A stretch of 5,728 bases of DNA from Candidatus Omnitrophota bacterium (GTDB taxonomy: Bacteria > Omnitrophota > Koll11 > Aquiviventales > Aquiviventaceae), in contig JACPXS010000005.1 of the NCBI GenBank assembly GCA_016196415.1, forward strand, positions 1 to 5,728, in the 5' to 3' direction. Shown piece by piece: positions 1 through 5,442 of this stretch. The notes under the pieces were generated by a model, which was not told the DNA's origin, made no database searches, and worked only from the letters and a program-made list of their open reading frames with translations. A program made the translations under genes and the position numbers. Within the stretch, counting starts at the first letter, position 1. Every line of letters starts with the position of its first letter.

Positions 1-24
1 CCCTGGAGGTTGGCGGGATGGGTT

Positions 25-579
25 CTAGAGCTTAATCAACCGCAGCTTGATCTTGAGCAGCCGCATATGCGCGTGCAGCGCAGCCCGCTCTTGGTCCAAG
101 CGGGAACCATCACGCAGCATGTCTTGAATTTGCGCCTCCTGGCGGGCGCGTTCTTCATCGGTCCATGTCCCCCGCGAAGCGCTCAGCGCTTTTTTGAGCT
201 GAGCGATCGAGCGGCCGAGGCTCGCCCGTTGGGCGCGTTTCGCCCGCAGCTCCTCGCCCGCCATCGACAGGGCCAGCTCCAGTCGCTGGCGATCGGGGTC
301 CATACGCCTTTTCAACTCATCCGTCCGGCTGTTGACATGCGCCGTGGCGGATGCCAAATCCTTGCGCAGTTGCGCGATGCTCTGTTCAATCGTGGTGCGC
401 TTCAGCGCCAGCTCGCGCTCGTAGGTCTGAATACGGTTGGAGAAATCCCGGTGTTTGTCCAGAATCTCTTTAAAGGCCGGATCAGCCCTGAGGACTTCTT
501 TGGTCAGCGCCTCACGATTTGGAGGCGCGCAACCCGCCACAACCCCAATCGTAAACAACACAGCAGCGAGAGTGCGCAT
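25..579 (-). CDS. Small coiled-coil lipoprotein, function unknown
   Basis: This 184-residue protein starts at an ATG with a short signal peptide: Arg2, a hydrophobic stretch at residues 4-15, and a lipobox VAGC with the acylated cysteine at residue 17. It should therefore be processed by signal peptidase II and lipid-anchored. Ala at the +2 position favours the outer membrane under the E. coli sorting rule, which may not hold here. Residues 22-180 are rich in Arg, Lys, Glu, Gln, Leu and Ala, contain almost no Gly or Pro, and look like long amphipathic helices, probably a coiled coil. I recognise no enzymatic motif and no named family. It lies 182 nt downstream of kamA on the same strand, but a strong palindrome separates them, so a separate transcript is possible. 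No good Shine-Dalgarno sequence precedes the ATG; a purine stretch (GAGAAGAG) lies too far upstream. The lipoprotein call is solid; the function is open. Confidence 0.8.
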   Translation of the reverse strand: MRTLAAVLFTIGVVAGCAPPNREALTKEVLRADPAFKEILDKHRDFSNRIQTYERELALKRTTIEQSIAQLRKDLASATAHVNSRTDELKRRMDPDRQRLELALSMAGEELRAKRAQRASLGRSIAQLKKALSASRGTWTDEERARQEAQIQDMLRDGSRLDQERAALHAHMRLLKIKLRLIKL

Positions 580-676
580 AGCGGATGCGTCGTGCTCTTC
601 TCGACTCCGGGAACCTCACTCTACTGTACACGCTCCGCAACCGACTTTCCACCGCAGCGCCGCAGGCGGAGACACA

Positions 677-706
677 CGCCCCGCGTCCAGCGCTGGACGC
701 GGGGCG
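677..706. repeat. Perfect 30-bp palindrome between kamA and the lipoprotein gene
   Basis: The half-site CGCCCCGCGTCCAGC is followed immediately by its exact reverse complement. As RNA it would form a 12-13 bp GC-rich stem with a 4-6 nt loop. A further 5-bp pairing (GACAC at 671-675 with GTGTC at 711-715) could extend the stem across an asymmetric internal loop. It lies 56 nt after the kamA stop codon in transcription order. No T-run follows it on the minus strand, so it is not a standard intrinsic terminator. It could instead end or stabilise the 3' end of the operon mRNA, or be a dyad bound by a protein. The rest of 580-761 shows only a small 5-bp hairpin (724-736) and no convincing promoter for the lipoprotein. 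Confidence 0.85.
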
Positions 707-761
707 CATCGTGTCGAGTCCCACGGGCATGGCCCGCGCCGAAGGGACGGCAACGCGATCC

Positions 762-1937
762 TTACTGGATCAATGCGTACGATGGCTCAACGCTGCTCAC
801 GCGCGACCCGGCCCCGTTGACGGATTCCTCTTTGTACGTGAACAGCTTGCCGGCAAAATTCCGCAACGTCCAGACGCCATCCTTGACGCTGACGACATAG
901 TTCGGCATCAACGGAATTTTCCCCCCGCCGCCTGGCCCGTCCACCACGAAGGTTGGCACCGCATAGCCTGTCGTGTGCCCGCGGAGCTTCTCGATGATCT
1001 GGATGCCCGTGGAGACCGACGTGCGGAAATGCGCGGTCCCCTTGACCGGATCGCACTGATAGAGGTAGTACGGCCGCACCCGAATCTTCAGGAGCTCATG
1101 GAACAGCTTCTTCATGATCGCGGGACGGTCATTGACGCCTTTCATCAGCACGGTCTGCGAGCCGAGGGGAACGCCGCTATCGGCCAGCATGCCGCAGGCG
1201 TTCTTGACGGGCGGGGTAACCTCTTTCGGGTGGTTGAAATGCAAGCTCATCCATACCGGCTTGTGCTTGCGGAGCACCTCGCAGAGCGACTCGGTCACCC
1301 GATACGGCAAGGTCACCGGATTGCGCGTTCCGATCCGGACAAACTCCACATGCGGGATCGCTTTCAGCTTCGTGAGCACCTCGTCGAGCCGCTCATCCGA
1401 GAGGGTGAGCGGGTCTCCGCCCGAGATGAGGACATCGCGGATCTTGCGGTGCGCGCGGATGTAGTCGATGGCCTGGTCGATGTTCGCCGACTTGCTAAAT
1501 CCCGCGCTGGTGCCCACGACACGGCTGCGCGTGCAGAACCGGCAGTACATCGAACAGACCTCCACCACCAGCAGCAGCACGCGGTCCGGATAGCGATGCA
1601 CAAGCCCCGGCACGGGCATATGGCTGTCTTCCCCTAACGGATCGATCATGTCGTTGGGGCTCAAATTATACTCGTCTTCGACCGGCACCGCTTGACGGCG
1701 GATGGGACAGGTCGGGTCTTCGGGATCCATCAGGGCGGCCCAATACGGAGGGATGGCCATGATGAACCGCCCTGATTTTCGAGTCACCGCATGGTCTTCT
1801 GAAGAGGTCAGGCGAATGACCTGACGCAACTGATCCACCGTCTGGATCCGGTTGGCCATCTGCCACCGGTAGGTCTCCCACTGCTCCAGCGGGATGTCCT
1901 TCCACAACGGGATCCGCCGAAATGCTTCCCAGCTCAC
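762..1937 (-). CDS. kamA: Lysine 2,3-aminomutase (KamA family, radical SAM/PLP)
   Basis: This enzyme should interconvert L-lysine and beta-lysine in the cytoplasm by radical chemistry using SAM, a [4Fe-4S] cluster and PLP. Counting from the GTG start (391 residues), the cluster motif is CSMYCRFC (Cys128, Cys132, Cys135), the SAM-site motif SGGDPL is at 172-177, and HFNHP is at 233-237. The substrate aspartates are Asp296 (YQCDPVKG) and Asp333, and the PLP lysine is Lys340 in DGPGGGGKIP. All sit exactly three residues after their counterparts in Clostridium subterminale KamA (Cys125/129/132, Asp293, Asp330, Lys337). Both lysine-binding aspartates are kept, which argues against glutamate 2,3-aminomutase. 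A longer reading from a TTG at 1961 is possible, but GTG at 1937 has an AAAGGAGGAGG ribosome site and overlaps the upstream stop as GTGA. The protein is shorter than the 416-residue clostridial enzyme and lacks its C-terminal cysteine cluster. It is the last gene of the operon. EpmB is a less likely alternative: no EF-P or EpmA gene is in view. Confidence 0.93.
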   Translation of the reverse strand: MSWEAFRRIPLWKDIPLEQWETYRWQMANRIQTVDQLRQVIRLTSSEDHAVTRKSGRFIMAIPPYWAALMDPEDPTCPIRRQAVPVEDEYNLSPNDMIDPLGEDSHMPVPGLVHRYPDRVLLLVVEVCSMYCRFCTRSRVVGTSAGFSKSANIDQAIDYIRAHRKIRDVLISGGDPLTLSDERLDEVLTKLKAIPHVEFVRIGTRNPVTLPYRVTESLCEVLRKHKPVWMSLHFNHPKEVTPPVKNACGMLADSGVPLGSQTVLMKGVNDRPAIMKKLFHELLKIRVRPYYLYQCDPVKGTAHFRTSVSTGIQIIEKLRGHTTGYAVPTFVVDGPGGGGKIPLMPNYVVSVKDGVWTLRNFAGKLFTYKEESVNGAGSRVSSVEPSYALIQ

Positions 1938-3205
1938 CGTACGCCCTCCTCCTTTGTCCAACGCTCCAAGGAACCGTTCGGCTCACCGCGCGCGCCGACT
2001 TCGCCCAGCATGCGTCCTGCGTCGGGCCCCATGGGGGCCTCACAGGATCGGGCAGATGCTGAGGGCTCTTGAAGATGGACCGTCGCGCTCCCCTTCCGCT
2101 CGTCTGCCTCACCGCTGTTGACCGCCCCGCCCGGGACGGAACACGAACGCGCGGCGCAGACAGGAGACTGGAAGTGGGAGGTGTGGCGATAGCGGGCCAT
2201 GGCTAATGCCACGATCCGCTGGATAAGCGCTTCATGGGAGAATCCTGCGGCCTGGGTCATGACGGGGAAGTTGCTGTCCAGGGGGCTGAGGCCCGGCAAG
2301 GGGTTCACTTCGAGAACAAAGGGCGTGCCGTCAGCCCGGAGTCGGATGTCGGTGCGGGAGACATCACGACATCCCAGGAGCCGATGGGTCCGCCATGCCA
2401 GGCCCTGCACTCGCGCGGTGGTCGGTCCATCAAGCCTGGCTGGGCAATGCAGCGCAGGGGCCAGCCCGCGCGAGGCGTCCCCTTGAAACTCTTTCATCCG
2501 CCAGGAGTAGAAGAACTCTTCCGAGGTGCGACAGGGCGTAAAGTCGATCTCGAGGACGGGCAGCGGGGCATGGCCAATGACACCCGCGGTCAGCTCTTTC
2601 CCCTCGATAAACTCCTCCACAAGGATTTCCTGATGGTAGCGCTCGAAGATCCGTGCGACTTGGCGACGCAACGACGGCTCATCGCCCACCACACTCTCGC
2701 GCCAGATCCCTTTGCTGGACCCTTCTCGATTGGGTTTGACAATGAGCGGAAATTCCAACCGCGGGTTGAGCGGGGTCGTCGGCGTGGGGAAGAGCTGCCA
2801 GGGGGGTGTCGGGATGCCTTCGGAGGCGAGGATCTGTTTGGTTTTGGCTTTATCAAGCGCCAGCGCCAGCGTGACGCTGTTGGATCCGGTAAACGGCACC
2901 CCGAGCGATTCCAAGATGGCCGGCACTTGCGACTCCCGATGCGCTCCGTAGGCGCCCTCGGCGATATTGAACACGAGATCCACTCGATGCGCGAGAAACC
3001 ACTGGGGCAGATCCTGCGTCGCCTCCACTTGGTGAACGGTATGCCCGTTCGCCCGCAAGCTGTTGGCGATCATCTCGATCGTCTTGGGGCTGTCGAACTC
3101 CGAGTCGCCGTCGAACGGGATCCCGTCCCGCTCGTAGACGGCTCGCCTGACGTTATAGGTCAGCGCGATCGCGTAGACGAATCCGCGTTGTGGCGTGATG
3201 TTCAT
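1934..3205 (-). CDS. ATP-grasp ligase B (D-Ala-D-Ala ligase-like)
   Basis: This 423-residue protein has an ATP-grasp fold that forms an amide bond between a carboxylate and an amine using ATP. Its landmarks are LTYNV (15-19), FNIAEG (79-84), RESQVP (90-95), Lys119 (LALDKAK) and the ATP-binding segment KPNREGSSKG (157-166). EEFIEG follows at 197-202, Arg284/Asp286 (SRTDI) are in the C-terminal lobe, and Glu299 and Asn301 lie in EVNPLPGLS. The Asp286-Glu299-Asn301 spacing (13 and 2) equals that of the Mg ligands in E. coli DdlB. The Ddl N-terminal GGxSxExxVS motif is absent, so D-alanyl-D-alanine synthesis is unlikely. The conserved domain ends near residue 340. The last 83 residues are a low-complexity tail unlike the family, with no recognisable domain. 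Its ATG overlaps the stop of ligase A by 4 nt; a weak GGGCGGG precedes it, so translation is probably coupled. The paralogue next door implies tandem duplication and divergence. Substrates are unknown; beta-lysine from KamA is an inference. Confidence 0.85.
   Translation of the reverse strand: MNITPQRGFVYAIALTYNVRRAVYERDGIPFDGDSEFDSPKTIEMIANSLRANGHTVHQVEATQDLPQWFLAHRVDLVFNIAEGAYGAHRESQVPAILESLGVPFTGSNSVTLALALDKAKTKQILASEGIPTPPWQLFPTPTTPLNPRLEFPLIVKPNREGSSKGIWRESVVGDEPSLRRQVARIFERYHQEILVEEFIEGKELTAGVIGHAPLPVLEIDFTPCRTSEEFFYSWRMKEFQGDASRGLAPALHCPARLDGPTTARVQGLAWRTHRLLGCRDVSRTDIRLRADGTPFVLEVNPLPGLSPLDSNFPVMTQAAGFSHEALIQRIVALAMARYRHTSHFQSPVCAARSCSVPGGAVNSGEADERKGSATVHLQEPSASARSCEAPMGPDAGRMLGEVGARGEPNGSLERWTKEEGVR
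1945..1955 (-). promoter_or_regulatory. Ribosome binding site deciding the kamA start
   Basis: The minus strand reads AAAGGAGGAGG, giving two overlapping GGAGG cores 10 and 7 nt before the GTG at 1937-1935. It lies inside the last codons of ATP-grasp ligase B. It would sit downstream of the longer TTG start at 1961, so it supports GTG as the true kamA start. Confidence 0.8.
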
Positions 3206-4251
3206 CCGATCCCGCCCCCAATGCGGACTGCGCCGGCCTGCGGCTGGGAGACCGGTGGCGGGATCAGTCCGTAGCGCGCCAGCGCCGTGTCCAAGATCCG
3301 GTTGATGATCTGGTAGTGCGTCATGCCGCGCGTTTTGGCAATAAAGTTAAAGACGTCCTCGGTGGACAGCGATGGGAGCGGGTTGATCTCCAGCACGTAC
3401 GGATGGCCCTGACGGTCTACACGGAAATCCACGCGGCCGAAATCTCGACAGTCCACCACCTGATAGGTGCGCAGCGCCAGCTCCTGCATGTGCCGGGCGA
3501 GCGCCTCCGGAACGGGAGCCGGACAGATGTACTCTGATCCCGACCGGAGATACGCGAAGGTGAAGAACTTCCGCCCGAGATCGGTCTGCCCATCCAGCGC
3601 GATTTGGCAGACCGGATAGACTTCGGGATGCTCATTGCCGATAATCGCGACCGTGAACTCTCGACCCTCGATGAACTCTTCGATGAACACCGAAGCGCCA
3701 TGGTAGGCGTCCGTCAGCCAACGCACCTGCCGGCGGAGTTCCTCCGGGGTGTTCACCAACGATCGCTCGCTCAGCCCCTTGCTGGATCCCTCGCAGCGCA
3801 GCTTCACAATCAAGGGGTAGCTGAGATCCGCGTGCCAGAGCTTCTCCGGATCGTTGACTTCGAGATAGCGCGGCGTGGGAATGCCTTCGGCGATCAACAC
3901 TTTCTTCGTCAACACCTTATCGAGCGTCAGCCCGAGCGTCAGCCCATCGGCTCCCACGAAGGGGATGCGCATCATCTCCAGCAGGATGGGCACTTGCGAT
4001 TCTCGGTTACGGCCTTCATACCCTTCCGCGATATTGAAGACGATCTCCACGTTGAGCCGCCCCACCTGCTCCAGAAACTGGCGCGCGTTGCCGATCCGCA
4101 CGACGTCATGGCCGGCTTCTTGGAACGCGCGCTCGATGTGCTGAATCGTTTCCTCATGATCGAACTCGGCGTTCAGATCCGGCGGATCGCCCGGCTTGAG
4201 GACCAATTCGCTTTTGACGTTATAGGTCAACCCGACCCGGTGAGACCCCAT
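3202..4251 (-). CDS. ATP-grasp ligase A (D-Ala-D-Ala ligase-like)
   Basis: First gene of the operon, 349 residues, a paralogue of the next gene with the same order of motifs. It shows LTYNV (8-12), FNIAEG (72-77), RESQVP (83-88), Lys112 (LDKVLTK), KLRCEGSSKG (150-159), EEFIEG (191-196), Arg273/Asp275 (GRVDF), and Glu288/Asn290 in EINPLPSLS. The Mg-ligand spacing 275/288/290 matches E. coli DdlB (257/270/272), so the ATP site looks functional. The ATP-loop segment reads KLRC where ligase B and Ddl have KPNR or KPSR. The Ddl substrate motif GGxSxExxVS is missing. I chose the second of two adjacent ATGs (4251) because GGGAG lies 5 nt before it; the first ATG (4254) is only 2 nt from GGGAG. A longer GTG reading from 4308 would start inside the terminator hairpin and has no ribosome site. 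The protein stops close after the conserved fold, unlike ligase B. Probably an amino-acid or peptide ligase; the substrate is not deducible. Confidence 0.88.
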   Translation of the reverse strand: MGSHRVGLTYNVKSELVLKPGDPPDLNAEFDHEETIQHIERAFQEAGHDVVRIGNARQFLEQVGRLNVEIVFNIAEGYEGRNRESQVPILLEMMRIPFVGADGLTLGLTLDKVLTKKVLIAEGIPTPRYLEVNDPEKLWHADLSYPLIVKLRCEGSSKGLSERSLVNTPEELRRQVRWLTDAYHGASVFIEEFIEGREFTVAIIGNEHPEVYPVCQIALDGQTDLGRKFFTFAYLRSGSEYICPAPVPEALARHMQELALRTYQVVDCRDFGRVDFRVDRQGHPYVLEINPLPSLSTEDVFNFIAKTRGMTHYQIINRILDTALARYGLIPPPVSQPQAGAVRIGGGIG

Positions 4252-4275
4252 CATGGCTCCCTGACGCGGGCGACG

Positions 4276-4303
4276 AAAAAGGGACCCCCCACCGGGGAAT
4301 CCC
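4276..4303 (-). terminator. Intrinsic terminator in the operon leader (attenuator candidate)
   Basis: The minus strand reads GGGATTCCCC (4303-4294), loop GGT (4293-4291), GGGGGGTCCC (4290-4281), then TTTTT (4280-4276). As RNA this is a continuous 10-bp stem, including two U-G pairs, with a 3-nt loop and a U-run, the standard intrinsic terminator form. It points toward ligase A and ends 24 nt before its start codon. The next gene upstream is divergent, so the only transcript it can stop is the operon's own leader RNA. Confidence 0.85.
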
Positions 4304-4353
4304 TCCACCCATCGGTTAAGTTGTACACTGGTGAGGCGTCGGCCCTCAGATCA

Positions 4354-4383
4354 CCCGGCGCGATCCACCGCAGATCGCGCGGG
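4354..4383 (-). other. Leader hairpin upstream of the attenuator
   Basis: The arms GCGCGATC and GATCGCGC pair perfectly around a 7-nt loop (4358-4380). Three further G-C pairs (4354-4356 with 4381-4383) form beyond a single bulged base. It sits midway in the leader between the candidate promoter and the terminator. Overlapping alternative pairings exist: GGTGA 4330-4334 with TCACC 4351-4355, and TGAGG 4332-4336 with CCTCA 4344-4348. Some of these exclude the main hairpin, so the leader may switch folds. I could not match it to a lysine riboswitch or a T-box. Confidence 0.5.
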
Positions 4384-4428
4384 CTTCTGAAGACCGGATA
4401 CACATCACGTTTGCGTTCATTACTATAG

Positions 4429-4457
4429 TTCGTACCATACCTGCTCCAGGCTGTCAA
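4429..4457 (-). promoter_or_regulatory. Candidate sigma70-type promoter for the ligase-kamA operon
   Basis: A perfect -35 hexamer TTGACA (4457-4452) is followed after 17 nt by TACGAA (4434-4429), a poor -10. A better -10 sequence, TATAGT, lies at 4427-4422 but with a 24-nt spacer, which is too long. Transcription from here would give an untranslated leader of about 170 nt carrying the hairpin and the terminator. The -35 is convincing; the -10 is uncertain. Confidence 0.45.
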
Positions 4458-4501
4458 GAGCATGTCGCGCGCATGCGCATCACAGGAGCCGGATCAGCCA
4501 C

Positions 4502-4695
4502 GGGTAATGCCTCAATTTTCCGGGTGACGCGGAGTCCTTCGACTCGGCGTTGCCTCGCTCGGGACGAATGCTGAGCGCAGTCGAGGCAGAGCCGGGGTCC
4601 CCACGGCGCCCGTAGCCGACGATGGCGGGAGTCCGGCGCGGCGAGGACGCGTGGGGTGGCGCAGCGGCAGGCCCTGGCAACTTGAGGCACTACCC
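4502..4695. repeat. Inverted-repeat-bounded intergenic element
   Basis: The outer arms are 4502-4524 (starts GGGTAATGCCTCAATTTT) and 4673-4695 (ends AACTTGAGGCACTACCC). They are inverted copies matching at about 19 of 23 positions, and at 15 of 17 in the outer part. The roughly 195-bp block fills the gap between the divergent ligase operon and gpmA, and a second dyad lies inside it. I see no open reading frame worth calling and no clear target-site duplication. It may be a non-autonomous mobile repeat, or the TTGAGGCAYTACCC copies facing each gene may be paired operator sites. Confidence 0.55.
4537..4586. repeat. Short interspersed palindromic repeat-like dyad
   Basis: CTTCGACT (4537-4544) pairs with AGTCGAGG (4579-4586), with one wobble pair. 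Inside, CGCTC (4556-4560) pairs with GAGCG (4573-4577) around GGGACGAATGCT. The wording CTTCGACT...GCTCGGGACGAATGCTGAGC...AGTCGAGG resembles short intergenic dyads that recur in many environmental bacterial genomes; that resemblance is from memory, not a search. It is nested inside the larger inverted-repeat element. Confidence 0.5.
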
Positions 4696-4710
4696 ATTCC
4701 ACGGGGTGGG

Positions 4711-4740
4711 TTGTGTCGCAGCGCGCTGCTGTGTTACCAT
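4711..4740 (+). promoter_or_regulatory. Candidate gpmA promoter
   Basis: TTGTGT (4711-4716) is followed after 18 nt by TACCAT (4735-4740). A TG sits one base before the -10, giving an extended -10 (TGTTACCAT). The start of transcription would fall near 4747, leaving a leader of about 28 nt before the gpmA ATG with its ribosome site inside. This is a moderate match to the sigma70 consensus. Confidence 0.45.
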
Positions 4741-4760
4741 GCTCTCCCTCGACTCGAACG

Positions 4761-4767
4761 AGAGGAG
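4761..4767 (+). promoter_or_regulatory. Ribosome binding site deciding the gpmA start
   Basis: AGAGGAG lies 7 nt before the ATG at 4775. It rules out the longer in-frame reading from 4622, which would add 51 residues with no family similarity and would cross the inverted repeat and the promoter. Confidence 0.8.
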
Positions 4768-4774
4768 CGGCGCG

Positions 4775-5428
4775 ATGGGTCGGTTGGTCTTGATTCGTCA
4801 TGGGCAGTCGCAATGGAATCTGGAAAACCGCTTCACCGGGTGGATCGATGTACCCTTGACCGACGCGGGCCGCGAAGAAGCCCGGCGCGGGGCCGCCCTC
4901 ATCAAGCACCTGAAATTCGACCGCGCCTTCACGTCGGTGCTGGTGCGTGCGCAGGAAACCCTCGACATCGTCCTCCAAGAACTCGGCCAGATGTCTCTCC
5001 CCGTGGAGCGTGACCAGGCCCTCAATGAACGGCACTACGGCGCGCTCCAGGGGCTGAACAAGGCCGAGACCGCGAAGAAGTACGGCGAGGAGCAGGTCCA
5101 CATCTGGCGCCGCAGCTACGACATCGCCCCGCCCAAGGACCGGACCGGCCTGAACCCCGAGGGCATCAGTGAAAGCATCAAGGATACCGCCGCGCGCACC
5201 CTGCCCTACTTCAAGGCCAAGGTCCTGCCGCTCATCCGGCAGGGGCAGACGATCCTCGTTGTCGCCCACGGCAACAGCCTGCGCGCCATCGTCATGGACC
5301 TCGACCGGTTGACGAAGGCGCAGGTCCTCCGACTCAACATCGCCACCGGGGCCCCGATCATCTATGAGATCGATCAGCACGGCAAGATCCTCAAGAAGAG
5401 CGTGACTGAACTGCCCGCCCGGCAGTAA
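4775..5428 (+). CDS. gpmA: 2,3-bisphosphoglycerate-dependent phosphoglycerate mutase
   Basis: This 217-residue cytoplasmic enzyme interconverts 3- and 2-phosphoglycerate in glycolysis and gluconeogenesis through a phosphohistidine intermediate. The signature LIRHGQSQWN (6-15) carries the phosphorylated His9. NRFTGWIDVPLT (18-29) is the usual substrate loop. Arg58 (VRAQET), Glu85 (LNERHYGALQG) and His165 (VVAHGNSLRA) complete the active site. It is about 30 residues shorter than the 250-residue E. coli enzyme. One gap falls between the PP at 119-120 and the SES at 132-134, and the C-terminal tail is shorter. Compact versions of this kind are known in the family, and all catalytic residues are present, so it should be active. 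The retained substrate loops and the LNERHYGALQGLNK block favour a true mutase over a general histidine phosphatase. It is divergent from the ligase-kamA operon and convergent with ogg, with 18 nt between the two stop codons. A small CTGCC/GGCAG hairpin ends the gene, but no T-run follows. Confidence 0.95.
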   Translation: MGRLVLIRHGQSQWNLENRFTGWIDVPLTDAGREEARRGAALIKHLKFDRAFTSVLVRAQETLDIVLQELGQMSLPVERDQALNERHYGALQGLNKAETAKKYGEEQVHIWRRSYDIAPPKDRTGLNPEGISESIKDTAARTLPYFKAKVLPLIRQGQTILVVAHGNSLRAIVMDLDRLTKAQVLRLNIATGAPIIYEIDQHGKILKKSVTELPARQ

Positions 5429-5442
5429 TCCCATCCACAATC

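Noticed and set aside
10..900. Open plus-strand frame of 296 codons
   Set aside because: It spans the lipoprotein gene in antisense, the palindrome and the kamA end; composition is that of a shadow.
585..1637. Open plus-strand frame of 350 codons
   Set aside because: It is antisense to kamA, has no recognisable motif, and arises from third-position GC bias in the real gene.
2234..3274. Open plus-strand frame of 346 codons
   Set aside because: It lies opposite ATP-grasp ligase B, whose motifs are clear; the plus frame has no family resemblance.
4252..4308. Longer ligase A starting at GTG 4308 (368 residues)
   Set aside because: The start lies at the edge of the terminator hairpin, has no ribosome site, and adds residues not seen in the paralogue; ATG 4251 has a GGGAG site.
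4346..4420. Possible leader peptide (24 residues starting MNANVMCIRSS) in the operon leader
   Set aside because: It has no ribosome site and no run of Lys codons; four Arg codons in 24 is not a convincing attenuator signal. It could only be revived by conservation data.
4276..4420. Lysine riboswitch or T-box
   Set aside because: Attractive given kamA, but the conserved lysine-riboswitch core and the T-box GGGTGGNACCGCG are not present; only partial similarity (GGGTGG, GTCCCTTTTT) is seen.
3604..4428. Open plus-strand frame of 274 codons
   Set aside because: It lies opposite ligase A and runs through its leader and terminator, so it is a compositional shadow.
4251..4463. 70-residue minus-strand frame through the leader
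   Set aside because: It would begin upstream of or at the -35 element and read through both leader structures; no motif.
4454..5440. Open minus-strand frame of 328 codons
   Set aside because: It is antisense to gpmA and spans the repeat block; no start signal or motif.
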